NCBI GenBank assembly: GCA_018376855.1
Contig: JAHAAN010000004.1
Location: 1-36,122 of the forward strand
Source of the DNA: Clostridiales bacterium
GTDB taxonomy: Bacteria > Bacillota > Clostridia > Christensenellales > QALW01
Direction: 5' to 3'
DNA length: 36,122 nucleotides
Below the pieces are notes generated by a model that had not been told where the DNA came from, made no database searches, and worked only from the letters and a program-made list of their open reading frames with translations. The number at the start of each line of letters is the position of its first letter. Within the stretch, counting starts at the first letter, position 1. This document shows, in pieces, positions 8,769 through 15,657 of the stretch. Position numbers and translations under genes: made by a program.

Positions 8769-9789
8769 GTGGATTTGTGTTAAAAACTTAAAGAAAGAGC
8801 CATACAGAAAAACGGCGAATATTTCTTGTGCAGAGCATTGTCCAATGGATATTTTGCTGGAGGAACTGAGTGGGATGGGCGACATCAATACGCTTGTAGT
8901 TGGCGTTGGGGAATGCGCGTATTATTCTAAAAAAATCCCATTTGCGGAGAGATGTAAAAACTGGGCGTATGAGCTTGCAAACGAAGAGATCATATTCGGA
9001 GATGTAAACGGCATATGTAAAGCGCTTGAACGATTATCGGATTCACCGTATATGACAGTATGCATATTCACTTGTATCCCATGCCTAATGAATCTTCAGT
9101 TTGACGAGATAAAACAAAAATTCCCGAATGTGATTTTTCTATCCGCTCCGGATTATAAGGGGATTTCCCCATGCGATATTTTAGATGAGCTGTACGTTTC
9201 ATTGTTCGGTAAATTTAAGGCCGGAGAAAAAGAAGAAATCAGCATTTGGTCATGGAATGAAGAGTGTTCTGTTCAAGAATCACGGGAGAAACTGCTCGCC
9301 AAAAACCATATCGTCAACAATTATCATTATGTGCGGTTATTTGACTGTTTGATGAAAAAATTCCCGATAACTGTGATTGACAACAGTCGGTTTCAGTCAG
9401 CCGATTTTTATCGGACATATGCAAGTGAGCTTCATATAGAGCAAGCGGATATTTATAACCTTGAGGAGCTGAATGAACAGGTGCTGTCAGTCCGAAAGCC
9501 TTTTACGGTGAAGGGTTCGTTTGCCTGCGATTTTGCCGCGTATCTTCATATGTTGGGCGCAGAAGTCAAATATGTTGTTGTGAACATATATGCATACAGC
9601 GAACATGCATACAAAATTCTGCATGAGCTTCCGGCGGATGTTCTCGTATGCTTTGATTGGTCAGCGCAGTTGGATGAGGCTGAAACTCTCATACTGGATT
9701 TTTCAGCCTGTCAAAAAGCGCTTTCAGAACGACAAGGGTTTGAACGGTTGCTGTTTATGATGCACAGAGCGGAGGAGTTATGTCGCTAA
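8761..9789 (+). CDS. nitrogenase component-1-like protein, NifD-like, cysteine-rich
   Basis: A 342-residue protein I read as a short member of the Oxidored_nitro (NifD/NifK/BchN/CfbD) family. Cysteines cluster where P-cluster-type ligands are expected: Cys23 and Cys27 in SCAEHCPMD, Cys52 in VGVGECAYYS (compare GPVGCGQYS of nitrogenases) and Cys101/105/108 in CIFTCIPCLMN (compare the TCP motif before the GDD turn). It is far shorter than NifD (about 490) and closer to CfbD or BchN. The start ATGAGTAA overlaps the NifH-like stop. It probably forms the catalytic complex with the next gene and receives electrons from the NifH-like protein. The assignment rests on motif spacing and context, not a search. 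Confidence 0.75.
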   Translation: MSKWICVKNLKKEPYRKTANISCAEHCPMDILLEELSGMGDINTLVVGVGECAYYSKKIPFAERCKNWAYELANEEIIFGDVNGICKALERLSDSPYMTVCIFTCIPCLMNLQFDEIKQKFPNVIFLSAPDYKGISPCDILDELYVSLFGKFKAGEKEEISIWSWNEECSVQESREKLLAKNHIVNNYHYVRLFDCLMKKFPITVIDNSRFQSADFYRTYASELHIEQADIYNLEELNEQVLSVRKPFTVKGSFACDFAAYLHMLGAEVKYVVVNIYAYSEHAYKILHELPADVLVCFDWSAQLDEAETLILDFSACQKALSERQGFERLLFMMHRAEELCR

Positions 9790-10955
9790 TCAAATATGCC
9801 ACTTTTCCCACGGCAAGAATGTCTGTTTTTTATATGGTCACAGGATACAAGGATCTTGCTGTTATTGATTTTTCAACTAATGGACACGGACTGTATCATT
9901 ACGGACATTTGCCCCGTTTACAACCATATGTGCCATGCGATATAGAGAAAAGATTTTTTTCAACCCATCTGACCGAGGTGGATATTGCACTGGGAGACAC
10001 GCATCGCTTGTTTCGGGCGGTTGAGGAAGCGGTGAATTCCGGATATCATCATGTTCTGTTAATGCCTTCGTCTATCGCTGCGGTGCTGGGATTGGACTTG
10101 GAAAGCTATGCGGCCGAATTATCGCTTGCATTCGGCGTAAATGTATTTACAGTATCCGTGGGCTTCCATGATGATTTTTATTCGGGCAGGGAAAACATTT
10201 TGCACACATTGGCAACGTTTTTTTGCAAGACAAAATCGCCTTCTGAACAGAATTTCTATAATTTGTTAGGCGGATCACCGTTGTGGCAGGCAAAAGAAAG
10301 CCACCGTGTTTTATCCATGATGTTAAAAGAGCGTTTAGGCCTTGACAACGGCTTTGATAGCCTGAATGCCGACAGGGCAGCTCTGTGGAGCGAAGCCGCT
10401 TCTGCTCGTTTAAATATTATTACATCCGAAAGCGCCATTCCGGCAGCCGAATATTTGTATAAAAAATTCGGGACTCCTTATTTGATGTTCAATGCTCTCG
10501 GAAAACGTGCAGAAGATGCTTTTTTAGAACATGTTGCTAATTTTTTTGATACCTCATATTTGGCCGAAGAGGATACAACATACGACTTTGTTCTTTTGCA
10601 GATGAAGAATATTTTGGCTGTGAACCACCCGAAAATAATATGTTATGCAGACATCGATTGCCTTTCAAGGATCAAGAAGTTTTTCGACGAATTGGATTTT
10701 GACATCACTTATTTCTGTTCACACCAAAACCGCGAATATCCTGTGCTTTCACCGGATCAATTGATCGAAACGTACCTGCATGAGAATGTAACCGTTATTT
10801 CCTATGACCGAGTTTGCCGCTACTTTTCCCATGCGGTTGAAATTGATCGGTTGGGAGTTGATTTTAGTTTGCAAACACCATTGTATAAACCGGATTGGGG
10901 AAAACAGGGAGCCTATCTATTTTGTGAAAATCTAAGCGCCGCTGTTTTTGTATAA
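9780..10955 (+). CDS. nitrogenase component-1-like protein, NifK-like, cysteine-poor
   Basis: A 391-residue protein that overlaps the preceding gene by 10 bases and has a strong GGAGGAG site. The N-terminal layout matches component-1 subunits: an opening helix (FPTARMSVFYMVTGYKD), a position corresponding to the HGPxGC loop that here reads STNGHGLYHYG, then LTEVDIALGDTHRLFRAVEEA (the LxExDxVFGG strand) and LLMPSSIAAVLGLDL in place of the usual cysteine-GDD motif. The expected cysteine ligands are therefore replaced by Gly/His or Ser. The likely role is partner subunit to the cysteine-rich protein upstream, as BchB is to BchN. It ends the operon. Substrate unknown. Confidence 0.7.
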   Translation: MSLIKYATFPTARMSVFYMVTGYKDLAVIDFSTNGHGLYHYGHLPRLQPYVPCDIEKRFFSTHLTEVDIALGDTHRLFRAVEEAVNSGYHHVLLMPSSIAAVLGLDLESYAAELSLAFGVNVFTVSVGFHDDFYSGRENILHTLATFFCKTKSPSEQNFYNLLGGSPLWQAKESHRVLSMMLKERLGLDNGFDSLNADRAALWSEAASARLNIITSESAIPAAEYLYKKFGTPYLMFNALGKRAEDAFLEHVANFFDTSYLAEEDTTYDFVLLQMKNILAVNHPKIICYADIDCLSRIKKFFDELDFDITYFCSHQNREYPVLSPDQLIETYLHENVTVISYDRVCRYFSHAVEIDRLGVDFSLQTPLYKPDWGKQGAYLFCENLSAAVFV

Positions 10956-11442
10956 TCTCAATGATCTTTTTTCGCAGACCTTATGATCGCATCTGCCGAA
11001 AAGCTTCGATCATAAGACAGAAAGTCGGCCGGGCGTTATGATGGGAAGCATTGTAGAATCCTTCCTGTATGGAATCTGTGCTGTCGGAATAATAGCCGTA
11101 ATGTTTCTGCTCTGTTCTATCATGAAATCGGCATACCGAAGCTGATAATCAATAAACGGCTGATCCCAAGCGGCAGCGTTAATAAGTTCCTTCGCTTCAC
11201 GCCGATGAACCCCGGCAGCGCTCTGCAAAACACCTTTGCGGTGAGAAATCAGGCGCTGAATATCCTATAAGAAACACCTGCGGCCGAGAAAGCAACAAAC
11301 CGATCTGAAATTTCTTTCAGCGGCACTTCTGCTGAAAAAGGCAGTTTCTCGTAAGAAACCGAACAAATTCTTAACAGCAATATCAAAAAATCATGCTCGT
11401 TAACAACAGACTATCAAACGGTTGGCAAAACGGCTGAAACGA
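10956..11442. other. gene-poor structured junction
   Basis: No convincing gene is seen in these ~490 bases. The left end is rich in overlapping inverted repeats built on GATC-containing words: CTTATGATCG (10980-10989) pairs perfectly with CGATCATAAG (11007-11016), and ATGATC at 10961-10966 can compete for the same GATCAT. No T-run follows the stem on +, so it is not a classical terminator. The rest holds at most a 36-codon frame and a possible decayed tail. Codon use differs on the two sides, which makes this a candidate boundary of an acquired segment. Confidence 0.5.
11038..11148 (+). CDS. possible small membrane peptide or gene remnant
   Basis: A 36-codon frame beginning ATGATGGGAAGC contains one hydrophobic stretch (YGICAVGIIAVMFLLCSI) and ends in a short basic tail. 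The ribosome site is weak. A second frame running on to about 11270 (RLIPSGSVNKFLRFTPMNPG) suggests this may instead be debris of a longer gene. Low confidence; conservation in relatives would decide. Confidence 0.15.
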
Positions 11443-11484
11443 GAAAAAAACAGGGACCTTGATGCAACAAACACCAAAGCCCCT
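11443..11484 (-). terminator. intrinsic terminator of the NifU-like/GGGtGRT operon
   Basis: On the minus strand, an imperfect stem formed by 11452-11484 (arms AGGGGCTTTGGTG and CATCAAGGTCCCT) is followed directly by GTTTTTTTC. It lies about 40 bases beyond the GGGtGRT stop. Confidence 0.7.
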
Positions 11485-11522
11485 ATTTGTTTGAATATCC
11501 TTATTTTATGCGGCTTCACGCC

Positions 11523-12521
11523 TTATTTCATTGCCTCTTCCACGGCAACGGCAACGGCAACGCTTGCGCCGACCATCGGATTGTTGCCCATACCGATAAG
11601 ACCCATCATCTCCACATGCGCGGGCACGGAGGAGGAGCCTGCAAACTGTGCGTCGGAATGCATTCTTCCCATCGTATCCGTCATGCCGTAGCTGGCAGGA
11701 CCTGCTGCAACGTTGTCCGGATGCAGGGTGCGGCCTGTGCCGCCGCCGCTTGCAACGGAGAAATACTTTCTGCCGTTTTCAATCGCCCATTTTTTATAGG
11801 TACCTGCAACGGGATGCTGGAAACGCGTGGGGTTCGTGGAGTTACCGGTAATAGAAACGTCCACACCCTCTTTAATCATAATCGCAACGCCCTCGGAAAC
11901 GTCATCCGCGCCATACACCTTGACCTTAGAGCGTTCGCCGTCGGAAAACGCCTTTTCGCTCAAAACATTCAGCGTGCCGGTAGAATAATCATACTGCGTT
12001 TCCACAAAGGTAAAGCCGTTCACGCGGCTGATAATATAAGCCGCATCCTTGCCCAAGCCGTTGAGAATCACGCGCAAAGGCTCCTTGCGAACCTTATTCG
12101 CCGTTCTCGCAATGCCGATCGCACCCTCAGCCGCAGCAAAGGATTCGTGGCCTGCCAAGAAGCAGAAGCATTTTGTTTCTTCACGCAGCAGCATCGCCGC
12201 CAAATTGCCGTGCCCAACGCCGACGTTTCTCTGATCCGCCACGGAACCGGGAATGCAGAACGCCTGCAAGCCTAAGCCGATCGCTTCGGCAGCTGATGCC
12301 GCATCCTTGCAGCCCTTTTTCACGGCGATCGCCGCGCCGAGCGTATACGCCCACACCGCATTTTCAAACGCGATAGGCTGAATAGAGCGGACAATGCCGT
12401 CCACATCAAGCCCTTTATCAACTGTGAACTGCTTCATCTGATCCAAATCGGAAAAGCCGTACTCAGCCAAAACGCCGTTGATTTTATCAATTCGTCTGTC
12501 ATATCCTTCAAAGGTAGCCAT
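11523..12521 (-). CDS. GGGtGRT family protein
   Basis: A 332-residue protein with the family's eponymous motif SVASGGGTGRTLHPDN near residue 250 and conserved surroundings (GSVADQRNVGVGHGNLAAML, GHESFAAAEGAIGIARTANK). The family is uncharacterised but is regularly found beside NifU-like scaffold proteins in anaerobes, exactly as here (15 bases downstream). An AAGGAGGCGG site precedes the ATG. The sequence contains two closely spaced cysteines in KCFCFLAGHE, which could bind metal or a cluster; this is inference. A role linked to Fe-S or selenium/sulfur handling is suggested only by the neighbour. The minus-strand terminator lies just beyond its stop. Confidence 0.93.
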   Translation of the reverse strand: MATFEGYDRRIDKINGVLAEYGFSDLDQMKQFTVDKGLDVDGIVRSIQPIAFENAVWAYTLGAAIAVKKGCKDAASAAEAIGLGLQAFCIPGSVADQRNVGVGHGNLAAMLLREETKCFCFLAGHESFAAAEGAIGIARTANKVRKEPLRVILNGLGKDAAYIISRVNGFTFVETQYDYSTGTLNVLSEKAFSDGERSKVKVYGADDVSEGVAIMIKEGVDVSITGNSTNPTRFQHPVAGTYKKWAIENGRKYFSVASGGGTGRTLHPDNVAAGPASYGMTDTMGRMHSDAQFAGSSSVPAHVEMMGLIGMGNNPMVGASVAVAVAVEEAMK

Positions 12522-12536
12522 GATTTGTCCGCCTCC

Positions 12537-13229
12537 TTACTGTTTTCTGGGATCAATCACCTTAACCGCCTCATTAAAGCGGCCGTAGGTGCTGATGAAT
12601 TTGTTATATGCTTCCGTGGGATCCATTCCCTTTCGCACAGCTTCCATCATCTTGCCCAAATGTACGAATTTGTAACCGATGACCTCATTGTTGGCGTCCA
12701 GACCGATCTCCAGCACATAGCCCTCCGCCATCTCCAGATAGCGAACGCCCTTTGCCTTTGTGGAGTACATGGTGCCCACCTGCGAACGCAGACCCTTTCC
12801 AAGATCCTCCAGCCCTGCGCCAACCGGCAGGCCGTTTTCGGAAAACGCCGTCTGCGTTCTGCCGTACACGATCTGCAGGAACAGCTCGCGCATTGCAACG
12901 TTAATCGCATCGCACACCAAATCGGTGTTGAGCGCCTCGAGAATCGTCTTGCCACTGAGCACCTCGGCCGCCATTGCAGCCGAATGCGTCATGCCGGAGC
13001 AGCCGATCGTCTCCACAAGCGCCTCTTCAATGATGCCCTTCTTTACATTCAAGGTCAGCTTACATGCGCCCTGCTGCGGAGCACACCAGCCCACGCCGTG
13101 CGTCAAACCGGAAATATCCGTAATTTCCTTGGCATATACCCATTTACCCTCCTCCGGGATCGGAGCGGGATTATGCTTTGCGCCTTTGGCAACGCACAGC
13201 ATTTCCTCAACTTCATGGGAGTATTGCAT
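12537..13229 (-). CDS. NifU-like iron-sulfur cluster scaffold (NifU N-terminal type)
   Basis: A 230-residue protein of the NifU_N/IscU-like family. Candidate cluster ligands are the cysteines in GVGWCAPQQGACKL, VETIGCSGMTHSAAMAAEVL and TDLVCDAINVAMRELF, the last two in the spacing usual for IscU-type scaffolds. The ATG at 13229 has a near-perfect AAGGAGGAATAAA site; a longer in-frame start at 13301 would lie on the promoter and is rejected. It is the first gene of a two-gene operon with GGGtGRT. A near-consensus promoter lies upstream, back to back with that of degV. It probably assembles or carries Fe-S clusters in the cytoplasm; whether it serves the nitrogenase-like proteins nearby is unknown. 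Confidence 0.88.
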   Translation of the reverse strand: MQYSHEVEEMLCVAKGAKHNPAPIPEEGKWVYAKEITDISGLTHGVGWCAPQQGACKLTLNVKKGIIEEALVETIGCSGMTHSAAMAAEVLSGKTILEALNTDLVCDAINVAMRELFLQIVYGRTQTAFSENGLPVGAGLEDLGKGLRSQVGTMYSTKAKGVRYLEMAEGYVLEIGLDANNEVIGYKFVHLGKMMEAVRKGMDPTEAYNKFISTYGRFNEAVKVIDPRKQ

Positions 13230-13272
13230 GATTTTATTCCTCCTTAAAGCGTCTTTTGTAATTTCGTTATTT

Positions 13273-13301
13273 ATTATACACTTTTTTATCCATGCAGACA
13301 A
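13273..13301 (-). promoter_or_regulatory. sigma-A promoter of the NifU-like/GGGtGRT operon
   Basis: Read on the minus strand: TTGTCT (13296-13301), a 17-base spacer and TATAAT (13273-13278), about 40 bases before the NifU-like start codon. Confidence 0.8.
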
Positions 13302-13344
13302 CTGAATTTTTTGGCCTTGTTTTCACTTTTCCGCAATTAAAACC

Positions 13345-13373
13345 TTGTAAAATTCCGCAATACAAGGTATAAT
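13345..13373 (+). promoter_or_regulatory. sigma-A promoter of the degV operon
   Basis: TTGTAA (13345-13350), a 17-base spacer and TATAAT (13368-13373), about 40 bases before the degV start codon. It is divergent from the NifU-like promoter with 43 bases between the two -35 boxes. Confidence 0.8.
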
Positions 13374-13415
13374 AACAAATGGATTTTTTTATTCATTTAT
13401 CAGGAGGTTTTTTTC

Positions 13416-14285
13416 ATGTATCAATTATTTTGCGATTCCAATTCCGAAATTCCGTATACCTTTGCAGAGCAGATGGGGCTTGCCGTTGTGCGCATGCCGT
13501 ATGTTTTAGACGATGAAGAATACTATTACGATCTAGGCAAGAACACGGACTTCAAGCATTTTTTTGAACGCGAGCGCGCCGGCAGCATGCCCTCCACCGC
13601 CGCGTTAAACGAACAAAATTACATAGATATTTACGAGCCATATCTTGCCGCAGGCACAGATATCCTGATGATCAGCTTTTCCTCTGCTCTCTCCGGCACA
13701 CACGAAAGCCTTGAAAGCGCGCGCGTGAAGCTGCTTGAAAAATATCCGGAGCGCACCTTTATGGTTGTTAACACGCTAAGCATCTCTATGGGCGCGGGGC
13801 TTTTGGTATATTATTCTACTCTGCTTTGGAAGCAAGGGAAATCCATGCAGGAAGTTTATGATTTTGTTGAACAAAACCGCCAACGTGTACACCATTGGTT
13901 TACTGTGGACGACTTGAATCATTTAAAGCGCGGCGGACGTCTTTCGGGCGCTGCCGCCTTTATGGGCACGCTGCTGGAGCTCAAGCCCATTATTACACTC
14001 AACAGCGAGGGTAAGCTTATTGTAGCTGAAAAGGCAAAAGGGCGCAAGCGTTCGCTGAAAATTCTGGCCGAGAAGCTGGCGCAAAATATTGAACGCCCAG
14101 AGGATCAGGTAGTCGTGGTTCTTCATGCCGATGCAAAAGAGGACGGACAGCACCTGGCAGAGCTGATTAAAGAGATCTGCACGCCTAAAGAAATCTGGAT
14201 CAACGATGTGGGTCCGGTAATCGGTACGCACTGCGGCCCCGGCACCATCGCTCTGCTGTTCATGGGTAAGGAGCGTATGAAATAA
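13416..14285 (+). CDS. DegV family fatty-acid-binding protein
   Basis: A 289-residue DegV/FakB-type protein. Family markers are the N-terminal FCDSNSEIP, the SFSSALSGTHESL loop, the LKRGGRLSGAAAFMGTLLELKPI stretch (cited in parts: LKRGGRLSG, LLELKPI) and the closing GPVIGTHCGPGTIALLF. A strong CAGGAGG site precedes the ATG. FakB-type members present fatty acids to the kinase FakA for phosphorylation; no fakA is in the window, so this may be one of several DegV paralogues working in trans. It heads an operon with a TIM-barrel-like protein and two small membrane proteins. Length matches the family norm of about 280-290. Confidence 0.93.
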   Translation: MYQLFCDSNSEIPYTFAEQMGLAVVRMPYVLDDEEYYYDLGKNTDFKHFFERERAGSMPSTAALNEQNYIDIYEPYLAAGTDILMISFSSALSGTHESLESARVKLLEKYPERTFMVVNTLSISMGAGLLVYYSTLLWKQGKSMQEVYDFVEQNRQRVHHWFTVDDLNHLKRGGRLSGAAAFMGTLLELKPIITLNSEGKLIVAEKAKGRKRSLKILAEKLAQNIERPEDQVVVVLHADAKEDGQHLAELIKEICTPKEIWINDVGPVIGTHCGPGTIALLFMGKERMK

Positions 14286-15011
14286 TTGGCACATTCCTAT
14301 GGAATTTCCGTTACGCCAAACGGTCTGCGCACGGTTTCCCCTCTGCTGCATAAATTCGATTTTCTTTCTCACATAGAGGTGAAATTTGCGCTGGCAGATG
14401 ATCCGCGCTTAAAGCTTTCGGAAACAATCGCCGCATTGCGCGGTGAATTTCCACGGCTTACCTTCAGCTTTTATGCCTGCCCGCAGCTGAATCTCTGCGA
14501 GCAAATGCCGTCCGTGCGCAAAGCATGGCTTGAGGAAGCAGAAAAGCTCACAGAGCTGTGTCGGCATGAACGCGGGCTGTTCATCGTACTGCCCTGCGGT
14601 ATGCTCTGGGGAGAAGGCAATTTGCCGGATCGCCGTGTGCGGGCGCTCAGCCTGCTGGCGGACAGCTTGGAGGCGCTTTGCGCTCACAGCGGCAAATACA
14701 TGATTCTGCTTGAAAACACCGCGCTCTCCCCTTCGGCCGGATTCATGCCGTTGGGAAACAGCGATGATTTCTCCTTTCTGCTAGACGCTGTGTGGAATAA
14801 CCGTTTAGGCTTCTGTGTCCGGCCAACGCGCGGCTTCAGTGTTCCCGTTTCCGAAATTGGCTGTATGCGAACAGTGCTTCCCTTAACGGAAGATATAGAA
14901 ATGCTTTTAACGCAAATAACGCGCTCAGAACGCACCGTCCCCGTTATTCTGGAACACACAGCGCTTCCGAAAGCTTTAGAAGCCTTCGCGGTCTATCTTC
15001 AAAATAAGTGA
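14286..15011 (+). CDS. uncharacterised protein, possible xylose-isomerase-like TIM barrel
   Basis: I infer a TTG start directly after the degV stop, with AAGGAG about 14 bases upstream; no ATG or GTG gives an equally full reading frame. The 241-residue product alternates hydrophobic strands and helices and carries KYMILLENTALSPSAGF and VPVILEHTALP, resembling the Glu-ending strands of the AP-endonuclease-2/xylose-isomerase-like fold. The usual His and Asp metal ligands are not obvious, so enzyme activity is uncertain. It is tightly coupled to degV and followed 11 bases later by a small membrane protein. The function is unknown. Confidence 0.6.
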   Translation: MAHSYGISVTPNGLRTVSPLLHKFDFLSHIEVKFALADDPRLKLSETIAALRGEFPRLTFSFYACPQLNLCEQMPSVRKAWLEEAEKLTELCRHERGLFIVLPCGMLWGEGNLPDRRVRALSLLADSLEALCAHSGKYMILLENTALSPSAGFMPLGNSDDFSFLLDAVWNNRLGFCVRPTRGFSVPVSEIGCMRTVLPLTEDIEMLLTQITRSERTVPVILEHTALPKALEAFAVYLQNK

Positions 15012-15022
15012 GGTTTTAAACA

Positions 15023-15262
15023 ATGACAGGTTTTTCAATTTCCGCAATGACGGTTCCCCCCGGAATCGCCATAGCGGTTTGCATTCTGTTCCTTCTGCTG
15101 ACGCTCAGCGTATGCGTTATGCTTGCCGTTACGATCAAACGCGCCCGACTGACGGACGCTGATCTTGAACCAGCCCAATCACCAAAAACAAAAGCCGCTG
15201 CTGAAAACAGCTCTCACGAAACTGACGTCAAATCTACCTTACAGGAGGAGAATCGGCCATGA
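15023..15262 (+). CDS. small single-pass membrane protein
   Basis: A 79-residue protein with one clear transmembrane helix (about residues 12-38, GIAIAVCILFLLLTLSVCVML) flanked by a basic KRAR stretch and a hydrophilic, Glu/Ser-rich tail, so the tail should face the cytoplasm. I do not recognise a family. The stop overlaps the start of the zinc-ribbon gene as ATGA, indicating translational coupling. Gene reality is supported by position and membrane topology only. Confidence 0.6.
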   Translation: MTGFSISAMTVPPGIAIAVCILFLLLTLSVCVMLAVTIKRARLTDADLEPAQSPKTKAAAENSSHETDVKSTLQEENRP

Positions 15263-15591
15263 AGCACTGTCCTTCCTGCGGATACGCAGACTCTAACGAT
15301 AACGCTAAATTTTGCACGGAATGCGGAGCCGCTTATCCGCAAAACGCAGAAACCACCGCCCCCGAAGCAGTTTCGCCCTGCACGGAAGCGGTTCCCGCAC
15401 AGCCTGAAGCCGCCTCAACGCAGAACGGTTCTGAAAACGGTTCCGAACAAACTGCGCCCGCCAGCCTGCTGGACGCTTATTATCAACAGCTGATGGAAGA
15501 AAAAAAGAAAGCCTTTCCTTACGGCGCGGTGATCGGTATCGGCATCGCGGCCGCCGTCGTTCTGACCGTAATCGGCTTTCTGCTGACATAA
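15259..15591 (+). CDS. zinc-ribbon protein with C-terminal membrane anchor
   Basis: A 110-residue protein. The N-terminal zinc ribbon reads CPSCGYADSNDNAKFCTECG, two CxxC pairs at residues 4-7 and 20-23. A Pro/Ala/Glu-rich linker follows and a transmembrane helix closes the protein (about 88-110, VIGIGIAAAVVLTVIGFLL). This is the common tail-anchored zinc_ribbon_2 layout of Firmicutes. A GGAGG site lies inside the preceding gene. It ends the degV operon. No specific function can be assigned. Confidence 0.75.
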   Translation: MKHCPSCGYADSNDNAKFCTECGAAYPQNAETTAPEAVSPCTEAVPAQPEAASTQNGSENGSEQTAPASLLDAYYQQLMEEKKKAFPYGAVIGIGIAAAVVLTVIGFLLT

Positions 15592-15599
15592 CTTTCCTG

Positions 15600-15657
15600 C
15601 TCTGCATGAGTAAGACTGCTCTTACTCATACGCAAGAACATTCTTGCTTATGCAGAG
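15600..15657. repeat. nested palindromes forming a three-way-junction-like structure
   Basis: An outer perfect 8-bp stem, CTCTGCAT (15600-15607) with ATGCAGAG (15650-15657), encloses two hairpins: ATGAGTAAG/CTTACTCAT (15606-15614/15621-15629) and GCAAGAA/TTCTTGC (15632-15638/15641-15647). It sits between convergent genes and overlaps the last codons of the AraC gene. There is no long T-run on either strand. It may end transcription in both directions or be a small mobile repeat. Confidence 0.7.

Noticed and set aside
8028..10955. True nitrogen-fixation (nif) operon
   Set aside because: The component-1-like proteins are much too short, the NifK-like subunit lacks ligand cysteines, and no nifB/E/N is present.
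10980..11016. Inverted repeat as intrinsic terminator of the nitrogenase-like operon
   Set aside because: The stem is perfect but no T-run follows it on the + strand, and the loop is long.
11487..12275. Long + strand open frame of 262 codons opposite the GGGtGRT gene
   Set aside because: It is a shadow of a clearly conserved protein on the other strand, with no ribosome site and a His/Arg/Cys-rich composition typical of antisense frames.
12525..13247. + strand frame of 240 codons opposite the NifU-like gene
   Set aside because: Same reason: antisense to a recognisable family, no start signals, unnatural composition.
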